Shown: positions 6,077-12,725 of the stretch, in pieces
Position numbering within the stretch: position 1 is the stretch's first letter
Layout: each line of letters starts with the position of its first letter
Source: Methylovirgula sp.
Lineage (GTDB): Bacteria; Pseudomonadota; Alphaproteobacteria; Rhizobiales; Beijerinckiaceae
DNA length: 12,725 nucleotides
Assembly (NCBI GenBank): GCA_025356505.1
Contig: JANXSV010000264.1
Span: forward strand, 1-12,725
Direction: 5' to 3'
Notes under the pieces: model-generated
Seen by the model: only the letters and a program-made list of their open reading frames with translations
The model's database searches: none
What the model was told of the DNA's origin: nothing
Translations under genes and position numbers: made by a program

Positions 6077-7389
6077 CAGCTCTCAACACGCGCGCGGCCA
6101 CTTCAGGCACCACCCGCTCTTTTGTCACGTTTTCGCTGCTCACATTGCTTGTAAGCATCGGCTTTTTCTGGCTGGCTCAAGAGATGGTGTTTGCTCGCGC
6201 CGTTGGCACCGAGGCGTTCGAACTGATCGGCTTGTGCATGGCGGCTAGTGTAGCCATCAACGCCTTCGGATTTCACATCATCGTTAGACGGCGTCTGACC
6301 CGCCTTTTCTCGGCAATTCGTAAATCGGCGCTTCAAGGCCAGTACCAGCCTGGCGAGGACGGCACGCCTCGTGATTTTGATAGCCTCACGCGCGCCTTTA
6401 ATGCGCTCCAAGCGGCGCAAGAGCAGAACTTGCGGCGTTTGCAGCGCACGAATGAGGCGCTAAGCGACATTTTTACCACAACGCCGACCTTGATGCTGAC
6501 GCTAAACACCGATGGCCATATCACCCATTGCAGCACGTTTTTACAAAACACACTTGGGTTCCATCAAGACGAGGTCATCGGCGCGCCCTTCAGCAAATTT
6601 CTCGATGACCGAAGCTCTGGCACGCTGCAAACGCAGATCATGCCGCTTATGCTCCACACAGGCCATGCGCGCGATGTCTCCATGCGGCTCAAATGCAAAT
6701 CCGGCGCGATGATCGACGTGTTGTTTTCGGGAGCGGCACGCTCGCCGGAAGGTATGAATGCCACAAGCGATCATCGCAAATGGCTGTTCTGCGCCATGAA
6801 TGATGTCACAATGCTCAAGTCCGCAGAGACACAATTGCGGCATATTTCGTCGACCGATCATCTAACCGGCCTCGCCAACCGGGCGGATCTCAGCCGCTAC
6901 ATGACGGATCTTTTTGCGCAGCGCGTCAATGGCCAAGAACGCATCGCCATACTCTTTATCGATCTCGACAATTTCAAATCAATCAACGACCATCACGGCC
7001 ACGCCGCAGGTGATAAAGTATTGGCTATCACCGCCGAGCGATTTGCCGACAATCTGCGCACAAATGATTATATTGCGCGTATCGGTGGCGACGAATTTGC
7101 AGTCATTTGCCGTAACATTAAAAACGAGGCCGGTGCTGTGCTTGCCGCAAAACGACTCGTAGGCTGCCTGCGGCCTGCCATTGATCTCGGCTCCGAGAAG
7201 GCTCAAGGTTTTGTATCCGCCTCCATCGGCATTGCCCTGCTCGGCGCGCGCGTGCGCACTCCCGAGGCAGCACTCAAAATGGCGGACGCAGCGATGTATC
7301 AAGGTAAAAACATCGGGCGCAACGCCTGTGTCGTCTGGAAACCGTCTCCTACTCCCAGCCGGAAAGTTCTCGTTTCACCAGATCGGTAA
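6067..7389 (+). CDS. Membrane-bound PAS-GGDEF diguanylate cyclase
   Basis: Makes the second messenger cyclic di-GMP from two GTP, a signal for attachment against motility. Of 440 residues, two membrane helices lie at about 19-39 and 52-73 with a very short loop between them. A HAMP-like linker follows (about 74-112), then a PAS domain (about 130-250, DIFTTTPTLMLTLNTDGHI) and the GGDEF domain (about 252-425). The domain looks active: DHLTGLANR (264-272), metal-binding D299 in FIDLDNFKSIND, and GGDEF at 340-344. The inhibitory I-site RxxD is present as RTND (331-334), exactly five residues before GGDEF, so product inhibition is expected. No EAL domain follows. ATG 6067 has GAGGGTG four bases ahead; ATG 6073 is an alternative. 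The input sensed by the PAS domain is unknown. The 3' end overlaps hemH by 41 bases. Confidence 0.92.
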   Translation: MRMTALNTRAATSGTTRSFVTFSLLTLLVSIGFFWLAQEMVFARAVGTEAFELIGLCMAASVAINAFGFHIIVRRRLTRLFSAIRKSALQGQYQPGEDGTPRDFDSLTRAFNALQAAQEQNLRRLQRTNEALSDIFTTTPTLMLTLNTDGHITHCSTFLQNTLGFHQDEVIGAPFSKFLDDRSSGTLQTQIMPLMLHTGHARDVSMRLKCKSGAMIDVLFSGAARSPEGMNATSDHRKWLFCAMNDVTMLKSAETQLRHISSTDHLTGLANRADLSRYMTDLFAQRVNGQERIAILFIDLDNFKSINDHHGHAAGDKVLAITAERFADNLRTNDYIARIGGDEFAVICRNIKNEAGAVLAAKRLVGCLRPAIDLGSEKAQGFVSASIGIALLGARVRTPEAALKMADAAMYQGKNIGRNACVVWKPSPTPSRKVLVSPDR

Positions 7390-8434
7390 TCACGGAAAGT
7401 CCGCCATCGCTATCGTTGAGACATTCGATGCGGGCAAATTTCTCGCCGCCGTTGTGCAAGAAATATTCGGCATTTTCCACTCCGATCTCCTCGATCGTCT
7501 CAAGACAATCGGCGGAGAAGCCGGGAGTAATTACCGCAAGGTTTTTCACGCCGGACTTTGCCAATTCGATGACAGTTTTGTCCGTGTAAGGCTGGAGCCA
7601 TTTTGCCGGACCGAACCGCGACTGAAATGTCAGCCGGAGCTTGTCTTTGCTCATGCCAAGCGCTTCGCGCAGCAACCGCGCGGTCTTTGCACAATGACAA
7701 TGATACGGGTCGCCTTTGTTGAGATATTCCTGCGGCACGCCGTGGAATGACGCGAGGATCACCTCTGGCTCGAAATCCAGCTTTGCCAGCCCTTCGGTTA
7801 CAGAGCGGGCAAGCGCGGCAATATAGGCCGGCTCGTCAAAATAAGGGTGGGCAACGCGGATGGTTGGCTGCCAGCGCATCTGCATCAGCGCTTCAAAGGC
7901 CTTGTCGCAGGCGGTAGCGCTGGTCGCGGCAGAATATTGTGGATAAAGCGGCACCAGCAAAATCCGGTCACACCCCTGCGCCTGGAGGGCTAGCAAGCGC
8001 TCCTTGACCGACGGGTTGCCATAACGCATCGCCCAATCAACAATGATCTTATCGGCTTTGGGCCCGAATTCAGCCTGAGTCACCCGCGCCGCGAGACCTT
8101 CCATTTGCGAGCGGGTCACGGTTTTCAGGGGGCTTTCGTCCCGCTCCGTGTTCCAGATGGATGCATAGTCCTTGCCCTTACGGCTTGGCCGAATCGACAA
8201 AATTATCAGGTTGAGCACAGGCCACCAGATCAGTCTCGTTGTCTCGATAACGCGCCTGTCAGACAGGAACTCTTTTAAATATTTTCGCATATTCCAATAA
8301 TCTGTGCCATCGGGCGTGCCGAGATTCATCAATAAAACGCCGATCTTGCCCATTTTGAATGCGGGATGTCCGGAGGGTAGCGGCCCGACGGCCTTCATGG
8401 AGGCGGCGGTCGGCAGGTTCGATAGATCGTTCAT
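7349..8434 (-). CDS. hemH: Ferrochelatase HemH
   Basis: Inserts ferrous iron into protoporphyrin IX, the last step of heme synthesis, at the cytoplasmic membrane face. The 361-residue protein has GVLLMNLGTPD (32-42) and LKEFLSDRRVIE. It also has VPLYPQYSAATSA (161-173), the catalytic His H231 in ASFHGVP, the Gram-negative stretch YHCHCAKTARLL (244-255) and the catalytic Glu E312 in GFSADCLETIEEIG. The frame also has a GTG at 8476, but that coincides with the expected transcription start of the extended -10 at 8482-8490, so I prefer ATG 8434. Neither start has a good ribosome site, and ATG 8398 is a third choice. Whether it carries the [2Fe-2S] cluster of some ferrochelatases is unclear: the C-terminal third has only scattered cysteines. 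Confidence 0.93.
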   Translation of the reverse strand: MNDLSNLPTAASMKAVGPLPSGHPAFKMGKIGVLLMNLGTPDGTDYWNMRKYLKEFLSDRRVIETTRLIWWPVLNLIILSIRPSRKGKDYASIWNTERDESPLKTVTRSQMEGLAARVTQAEFGPKADKIIVDWAMRYGNPSVKERLLALQAQGCDRILLVPLYPQYSAATSATACDKAFEALMQMRWQPTIRVAHPYFDEPAYIAALARSVTEGLAKLDFEPEVILASFHGVPQEYLNKGDPYHCHCAKTARLLREALGMSKDKLRLTFQSRFGPAKWLQPYTDKTVIELAKSGVKNLAVITPGFSADCLETIEEIGVENAEYFLHNGGEKFARIECLNDSDGGLSVITDLVKRELSGWE

Positions 8435-8481
8435 GGCAGGGGTTGGCTCTCGCGCGGGATGGTGCAGCAGGTTCACAGCGG

Positions 8482-8490
8482 CTTATAGCA
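8482..8490 (-). promoter_or_regulatory. Extended -10 promoter for hemH
   Basis: Read on the minus strand, TGCTATAAG is a good extended -10 (TGn plus TATAAG). Transcription would begin near 8475, leaving a leader of about 40 bases before ATG 8434. No convincing -35 is seen, which is tolerable for extended -10 promoters. Confidence 0.45.
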
Positions 8491-8566
8491 TTTACGCGCC
8501 AAATGCACCCTTAGACCGCTCAACTCTCAAATGCGCATGTGACTGCCGACACCGCAGTAAACGCCC

Positions 8567-8599
8567 TTGCCCGACCACTTGTCGACTTGCCCGCACCAC
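8567..8599 (+). repeat. Direct repeat overlapping the psiF-type gene promoter
   Basis: TTGCCCGACCAC (8567-8578) recurs as TTGCCCGCACCAC (8587-8599), with one inserted base. The starts are 20 bases apart, about two helical turns. The copies flank and overlap the -35 and spacer of the promoter at 8579-8607, as tandem operator half-sites often do. An inverted repeat ACTGC/GCAGT lies just upstream at 8542-8558. Confidence 0.4.
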
Positions 8600-8607
8600 G
8601 GTATAAC
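8579..8607 (+). promoter_or_regulatory. Promoter of the PsiF-repeat gene
   Basis: TTGTCG (8579-8584) and TATAAC (8602-8607) are separated by exactly 17 bases, a good sigma-70 type match. The start would be near 8614, giving an 80-base leader before ATG 8694. The rest of this leader shows only a short GGGG-CA-CCCC inverted repeat (about 8664-8673). Confidence 0.55.
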
Positions 8608-8693
8608 CGCGCCGTTCACATTGGGTTCACGCGCTCAATGGCATATGAATGGGGCCAGTGTTTGGGGCACCCCTAATTTAGAAAGTTTGATCA

Positions 8694-8945
8694 ATGAAAC
8701 TCTCAACTTCTTTTGCACTTATTGGAATGATGGCATTTGCTGGTGTTGCCGGCGCACAGACTGCAACTGCGCCTGCAAAGCCAGCTGTAATGGCCCCTGC
8801 AAAGCCAATGGCCGCACCTGCCATGTCCATGGACAAGGATGCTGTCTCTAAGAAATGTTCGGCTGATGCCGACGCAAAAGGCCTGCATGGTAAGGAACGC
8901 AAGAAGTTCCGCGAAGAGTGCAAAATGTCCGCCAAAAAAATGTGA
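8694..8945 (+). CDS. Small exported PsiF-repeat family protein
   Basis: An 83-residue protein of unknown role, probably periplasmic. It has a clear signal peptide (KLSTSFALIGMMAFAGVAGA, residues 2-21), with cleavage likely after AGA and before Gln22. An Ala/Pro/Met-rich linker with a doubled APAKP unit follows (26-44). The tail (about 52-76) has the pattern of the PsiF repeat: KKC...ADADAKGLHGKERKKFREEC, with Cys55 and Cys76 able to form a disulfide. Known PsiF of E. coli is phosphate-starvation induced and has two such repeats, while this protein has one. The name comes from similarity only, and there is no visible Pho box. The gene has its own promoter and a strong terminator, so it is transcribed alone. 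The ribosome site is weak. Confidence 0.8.
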   Translation: MKLSTSFALIGMMAFAGVAGAQTATAPAKPAVMAPAKPMAAPAMSMDKDAVSKKCSADADAKGLHGKERKKFREECKMSAKKM

Positions 8946-8961
8946 TTTGAGGCAACTCAAA
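8946..8961 (+). other. Stable tetraloop hairpin after the PsiF-repeat gene
   Basis: TTTGAG (8946-8951) and CTCAAA (8956-8961) close the GNRA-type tetraloop GCAA, beginning right after the stop codon. With the terminator seven bases on, it makes a double hairpin that may protect the 3' end of the mRNA. Confidence 0.45.
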
Positions 8962-8967
8962 CGCTCG

Positions 8968-8996
8968 AAAGGGTCGGCTTACGTCGGCCCTTTTTT
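8968..8996 (+). terminator. Intrinsic terminator of the PsiF-repeat gene
   Basis: An 11-pair stem, AAAGGGTCGGC (8968-8978) with GTCGGCCCTTT (8983-8993), closes a TTAC loop and runs into six T (8991-8996). Two of the pairs are G-U. On the plus strand it is a textbook terminator. It overlaps the stop codon of the convergent MFS gene (8995-8997). In that direction it has only three T after the stem, so it would work less well. Confidence 0.88.
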
Positions 8997-10233
8997 ATGC
9001 CTGCGACCGTGCAAATAGTTTCCCGTCCGAAGCGATCCACATACAGCCCAGAGCGCAAAGGCCGAAGACCAGATAACCGATAGCCAATGGCCGCACGGTG
9101 CCATCGAAACTCTGGCCCACAAAACTGCCCAGCAGCGCCGACCCCGCAGTTTGCATAAAGCCGAATACGGAAGATGCCGTTCCCGCCACAGCGCTCAAAG
9201 GCTCCATCGACAGGGCATTTGTGTTGGACCCTACCCAGCCAAAACAGCACATGATGCCGGTGATACAGATAAACAGCAGCCACAAAGGCGGCAGGCCGAA
9301 GCCGCTGGCAACGAGCAGCACCAGCGCGAAAAACACATAGGCAAACAGCGCCACACTCGTTACGGCCCGCATGCCGAAACGGGAAACAATCTTGGAATTG
9401 ATAAAAGACGATAGCGACATCACCGCGGCGGTGCTGGCGAAGGCCACAGGAAACAAAGCCCCCAAGCCGTATAAATCAACATATATCTGCTGCGCGGATG
9501 TGATGAACCCAAACAAACCGCCAAGCACGAACATCGCCGTCAAACCATAGAACAGTGCGGTTCTATTGCCAAAAACCACTGCAAAACCCTGCGTCACGGC
9601 GGACAGCGAAAAAGGCCGCCGATAATCCGCGTGCAAAGTCTCCCGCAGCCGCAGAGACGCCCATACCAATAGGACTGTCGCCAAAGCGCCCATGAAACCG
9701 AAAATATAAAACCAGCTACCTTTCAACAGAATGAGCTGGCCGACATTGGGCGCGACGATCGGCACCACCATAAACACCATGAACACAAGCGAGGTGATTT
9801 CCGCCATGGCATCACCTTGATACAAATCGCGGATGATCGACACGGTAATCACCCGCGTTCCGGACGCGCCAATGCCCTGGACAAAACGCATGAATAAAAG
9901 CATTTCGAAACTGGTGGCTTCTATGGCTGAAAAGGCCGCCACAATGTAAAGGCCAACCCCGATCAGCAGCGGCATCTTGCGACCGAAGCGGTCCGATAAC
10001 GGCCCCACGATCAACTGGGCAATCCCGAAGCCGAGGATATAGGTGCCAATCACCCATTGGCGCTGGTTGGCGCTGGCCACATTCAGCGCAGCCCCCATTG
10101 CCGGCAAGGCTGGCAGCATGATGTCGATCGCCAAGGCATTTATAGCCATCAACGCCGCCATGAGTGCGATGAACTCAGTTTTCCCCAACAGGGGCTTCAC
10201 CGCTAAAATCGGCTTGGAGACGTTGTCTTTCAT
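8995..10233 (-). CDS. MFS multidrug exporter, Bcr/CflA type
   Basis: Proton-driven inner-membrane exporter of the 12-helix drug-resistance group; Bcr/CflA relatives export bicyclomycin, chloramphenicol or similar compounds. The 412-residue length fits. Helix 1 carries AIDIMLPALPAM, with D37 as in the Bcr family. Motif A, GPLSDRFGRKMPLL (77-90), links helices 2 and 3. RFVQGIGASGTRVITVSIIRDL matches the motif B/C region of helices 4 and 5. The rest is strongly apolar with short basic loops. ATG 10233 has AAGGA six bases upstream, inside a possible pair of competing hairpins. No regulator gene is adjacent. The substrate cannot be told from sequence. Confidence 0.88.
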   Translation of the reverse strand: MKDNVSKPILAVKPLLGKTEFIALMAALMAINALAIDIMLPALPAMGAALNVASANQRQWVIGTYILGFGIAQLIVGPLSDRFGRKMPLLIGVGLYIVAAFSAIEATSFEMLLFMRFVQGIGASGTRVITVSIIRDLYQGDAMAEITSLVFMVFMVVPIVAPNVGQLILLKGSWFYIFGFMGALATVLLVWASLRLRETLHADYRRPFSLSAVTQGFAVVFGNRTALFYGLTAMFVLGGLFGFITSAQQIYVDLYGLGALFPVAFASTAAVMSLSSFINSKIVSRFGMRAVTSVALFAYVFFALVLLVASGFGLPPLWLLFICITGIMCCFGWVGSNTNALSMEPLSAVAGTASSVFGFMQTAGSALLGSFVGQSFDGTVRPLAIGYLVFGLCALGCMWIASDGKLFARSQA

Positions 10234-10239
10234 GGTCTA

Positions 10240-10264
10240 TCCTTGTTTGAAGGACAAACCTTCA
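10240..10264 (-). promoter_or_regulatory. Competing hairpins covering the MFS ribosome binding site
   Basis: In the minus-strand leader, TGAAGG (10264-10259) pairs with CCTTCA (10253-10248) over a 5-base loop. The shared TCCTT (10254-10250) can pair instead with AAGGA (10244-10240), the ribosome binding site six bases before the ATG. The two hairpins exclude each other, so one fold frees and the other hides the site. The pairing is direct from sequence; a regulatory role is inference. Confidence 0.35.
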
Positions 10265-10317
10265 GCGCTGGCGGTATTTTTATCCGATTTTACCCGCACT
10301 AGAGCCGCGTTTTTCGC

Positions 10318-11568
10318 TTAGCTGCCAATCAGCCCCTGCATAGGTTTAACACTTTCAGAGTCCGGGAAAATACTGGCATTGAGCACGGCGGCGCTGAGGC
10401 CGAACTGATCCTGCAATACGCCCTTCAATACGCCGCGAAGGTCGGTTGTCGGCATTAGATCGCGGCCTTCATAAAGCTGCGTTTGCTTCAGCCCGGGCCA
10501 GTCGGCAATAACCCTGCCCCCCTTGATAGCGCCTCCAGCAAGAAAGGCGACGGTGCCGGTGCCGTGGTCGGTTCCAACTGTTCCGTTGATCTGGGCAGTG
10601 CGTCCGAATTCGGTCATGACCACCACAGCGGTGTCTTTCCAGCTTGATCCGAGTCCTTTTTCTAATTCCTCCAAGGCTCCGTCAAGCCCGCCCAAAAGCT
10701 GAAACAAGCGACCGGTAGCGCCGCCCTCATTCTGATGCGTATCCCACCCCTCAAAAGCCAGCGCGGCCAGGCGGGGTCCGTCGTCTGTTGCCATCAATTT
10801 GGCTGCACCGGCAGCCGCTTGCCGCATTCCGGCTGCGCTATCCATGCCACCCTTGGATTTAGCAGCATCGCCGCTCATGCCATTGCGGGTTGCCTGTTTT
10901 TCTGTATCCAGCCCCCGCATCAACGCATCTGCCAGCGCCGGATCACGATGGCGATAAAGATCGAGCACCCGGCTGGCCAGATCGTCGGCTGCCACAGGTA
11001 AGAATTGCGGTGCCCAACCCAGCGTGGGTGCTGCGCCGCGTATCACCAGAGGCGCGGTCGCCCCAACCGCCAACCCGCTTGCCTTGACGAGGCCAGACCC
11101 CACACGCTCACCGCGCGGAATAGCGCTCATGGCGCGGTTGAGCCAGCCGGAACTCACATTTCCAGGCCCTGCAAAGCCGCTCTCAAGAACGTCTTGCCCG
11201 TCAAAATGCGAACGCTCCCGATATCCCGTGGCTGCGGCATGGACCACCGCCGCCTGACCGGATTTATATAGCCGGGCAAATGTTGTCATCGCCGGATTGA
11301 GCAAAAAGAACGAGTTCAACGCCAGGCCGGCATTCTGCCCGCTCGTGCCCAAGGCGAGCTCGCCGTGCAGCGCGGCGTAATCCGGATCCCCGACAGGTGC
11401 AACAGCAGACAGCCCATCCATCGCGCCGCGCAAAATGATGACGATCAATCGCGGGTCCCGCCCGTCTGCCGCACGGGCAAATTTCGGCAGATAAGCTGAG
11501 GCGAATAATGCCCCACCGCTGAGAAGCAAGGCGCGCCGTGAAGGCGTGAGAGGTTCACAATAGGTCAT
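10318..11568 (-). CDS. DUF1501 family protein, Tat-exported
   Basis: Function unknown. This 416-residue protein begins with a Tat-type signal: SRRALLL (10-16), an apolar stretch, and likely cleavage after ARA (33). Export in folded state through the Tat system is therefore expected. The family belongs, as I recall, with the alkaline phosphatase/sulfatase fold. Candidate metal or active residues are LRGAMDG (D51), SHFDGQD (H121), GWDTHQNEGG (D276, H278), MTEFGRT (319-324) and GTDHGTG (D334, H335). A hydrolase role is possible but unproven. The ATG at 11568 has AGGA overlapping the stop codon of the DUF1800 gene nine bases upstream. The two are evidently one operon, as is usual for this pair. 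The stretch around 225-260 is low in conserved features and probably a loop. Confidence 0.88.
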   Translation of the reverse strand: MTYCEPLTPSRRALLLSGGALFASAYLPKFARAADGRDPRLIVIILRGAMDGLSAVAPVGDPDYAALHGELALGTSGQNAGLALNSFFLLNPAMTTFARLYKSGQAAVVHAAATGYRERSHFDGQDVLESGFAGPGNVSSGWLNRAMSAIPRGERVGSGLVKASGLAVGATAPLVIRGAAPTLGWAPQFLPVAADDLASRVLDLYRHRDPALADALMRGLDTEKQATRNGMSGDAAKSKGGMDSAAGMRQAAAGAAKLMATDDGPRLAALAFEGWDTHQNEGGATGRLFQLLGGLDGALEELEKGLGSSWKDTAVVVMTEFGRTAQINGTVGTDHGTGTVAFLAGGAIKGGRVIADWPGLKQTQLYEGRDLMPTTDLRGVLKGVLQDQFGLSAAVLNASIFPDSESVKPMQGLIGS

Positions 11569-11577
11569 AAACTGGTC

Positions 11578-12725
11578 CTATCTTCGTTGAAATTCGGGAG
11601 ACATCATCAAAATAGCAAAACCCTGCTGTTTGGATTCAGCCCGCGAGATAGCCTCCCGCGTTTGGCTCGAAGCGGCGGCTCCGGCCACATTTTCCAGCAT
11701 ATCCATCGGATTGCCTGCGTCTTTGATTTGCCGCGCAAGGTTTGAAGCAACATCGAGGCGCAATTTCATACCTTCAGCCGAAGCCCAGGTATCCACAGTA
11801 TCACCAAACCCATTGGGTCCGGGGGGTTGCCACAGCGGCTGACCCAGTGCGTTCAAACCGTTCAGAATTTGCCCCGGATCGTCGATAGGGCGCCCGGTGG
11901 CGCGGGCAAAGGCAACTAAAAATTCCGCCGGAGAGCGCAGCTTGGTCAGCGGCGCGCTCCACGCTTCATCAGAATCAATCAGCGCCAGCGTCACCGCGCG
12001 AAGGTCGCCATCGGTAGCGAGAAATACGCCCGACAAGCGCGCCACGAGGCTCGCAGGCGGAACATCTGCCACAAAATGCCGCGCAAGTTTGAAGGCTATA
12101 TGCGCGGCCGTCGCCTTGTTGCGCGCCAGATCACTCAGCGCGGTCTCGCCCTGCGCAACGCCGGTCGCGCTGTAGACTTTACCCAAAACCTTGTGCTCGC
12201 CTGGCTCATGGGCATTGGCATTGAAAATAAACGTCCCCGGTTCGCCGCCCTTGGCACCATTCCCTTGGACGGTCCAGCCGGTGATGATCCGGGCCAGAGA
12301 GGTCACGTCACTTTGACTATATCCGCCATCGACGCCCAGCGTGTGCAATTCCATGATCTCGCGCGCCAAATTTTCATTCAGGCCCTTTTTGCGATTCTGG
12401 CCGGCCTTGGAATTGGGTCCCACAGACTGTTGATTGTCGAGATAATGCAGCATCGCCGGATGTTGCTCGACGGCTTTCAGCATCTCGCCGAAATTGCCCA
12501 ACACATGCGGCCTGATCGCCTCACGTTCGAGATTTCCAGCAGTGACCCGGGAAAACTGGCTTTTTGCCACAGACACACAAAAGTGGTTGGACCAAAACCA
12601 CACCAGCCGCTCCACCAAGCCGACGTCGCTTTCGCTCGCATGTTGAAAGCGCGCCAGTGCCTCGCTGCGGAAAATCACCTGCTCCATAGAAGGTTTCGGC
12701 TTGTCCGCACCAGCTTTGGGGTTTG
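11578..12725 (-). CDS. DUF1800 family protein (N-terminus beyond the window)
   Basis: The frame is open to the right edge, so the visible 381 residues are the C-terminal part; whole family members are roughly 450-500 residues. An internal ATG at 12687 is unlikely to be the start, because the frame continues upstream (NPKAGADKPKPS) without a stop. Family marks are ERLVWFWSNHFCVSV and AMLHYLDNQQSVGPNSKAG. NENLAREIMELHTLGVDGGY, DVTSLARIITGWTV, FNANAHEPGEHKVLG and LRSPAEFLVAFARATG follow. The biochemical function is unknown. It is co-encoded with the DUF1501 gene nine bases downstream. The export signal, if any, lies outside the window. Confidence 0.88.
   Translation of the reverse strand, partial: NPKAGADKPKPSMEQVIFRSEALARFQHASESDVGLVERLVWFWSNHFCVSVAKSQFSRVTAGNLEREAIRPHVLGNFGEMLKAVEQHPAMLHYLDNQQSVGPNSKAGQNRKKGLNENLAREIMELHTLGVDGGYSQSDVTSLARIITGWTVQGNGAKGGEPGTFIFNANAHEPGEHKVLGKVYSATGVAQGETALSDLARNKATAAHIAFKLARHFVADVPPASLVARLSGVFLATDGDLRAVTLALIDSDEAWSAPLTKLRSPAEFLVAFARATGRPIDDPGQILNGLNALGQPLWQPPGPNGFGDTVDTWASAEGMKLRLDVASNLARQIKDAGNPMDMLENVAGAAASSQTREAISRAESKQQGFAILMMSPEFQRR

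Noticed and set aside
7181..7750. A 189-codon plus-strand frame over the cyclase/hemH junction
   Set aside because: It overlaps the GGDEF domain in another frame and hemH in antisense. The product has no recognisable family and no ribosome site.
8435..8476. An earlier GTG start for hemH at 8476
   Set aside because: It falls at the expected transcription start of the extended -10 at 8482-8490, and the 14 added residues are not family-like. ATG 8434 is a simpler choice.
1..12725. Mobile elements, CRISPR arrays, toxin-antitoxin or defence systems
   Set aside because: I found no transposase, integrase, spaced repeat array, terminal inverted repeats or defence-type domains. The tRNA gene has no integrase or att-like repeat beside it.

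Overview
This window looks like ordinary chromosomal DNA from an alphaproteobacterium. The signs are a thiO-thiS-thiG-thiE cluster behind a TPP riboswitch, an ECF sigma factor resembling the RpoE partner of ChrR, an elongator tRNA-Met of alphaproteobacterial type, a Gram-negative-type ferrochelatase, and a DUF1800-DUF1501 pair. I see no insertion sequence, integrase, phage gene or CRISPR array. I cannot name the genus or species.

Layout, left to right. Positions 1-211 are an AT-rich leader with several inverted repeats, then an ECF sigma factor (212-856, +) with no anti-sigma gene directly after it. A TPP riboswitch (919-1008) leads the thiamine thiazole operon thiO-thiS-thiG-thiE (1088-3653, +). 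The genes overlap or nearly touch. ThiO makes dehydroglycine, ThiS carries sulfur, ThiG builds the thiazole ring, and ThiE couples thiazole and pyrimidine phosphates. An elongator tRNA-Met(CAT) with a clear promoter sits at 3691-3839 on the minus strand. Then come galU (-) and galE (+), divergent from a 99-base intergenic region. Together they make UDP-glucose and interconvert it with UDP-galactose for surface polysaccharide.

From 5849 a 218-base spacer holds a perfect 13-base palindrome and a possible 40-codon small ORF. It precedes a membrane PAS-GGDEF diguanylate cyclase (6067-7389, +), whose end overlaps the convergent ferrochelatase gene hemH (-) by 41 bases. A divergent promoter region (8435-8693) separates hemH from a small exported PsiF-repeat protein (8694-8945, +) that ends in a strong terminator. 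The rest lies on the minus strand: a Bcr/CflA-type MFS exporter (8995-10233), a Tat-exported DUF1501 protein (10318-11568), and a DUF1800 protein that runs off the right edge.

Most of the window is housekeeping or well-known families, and I do not see a convincing undescribed multi-gene system. The best candidates for a second look are small regulatory structures (the sigma-gene leader, the thi expression platform, the competing hairpins before the MFS gene), the sigma factor without an adjacent anti-sigma, and the uncharacterised DUF1501/DUF1800 pair.
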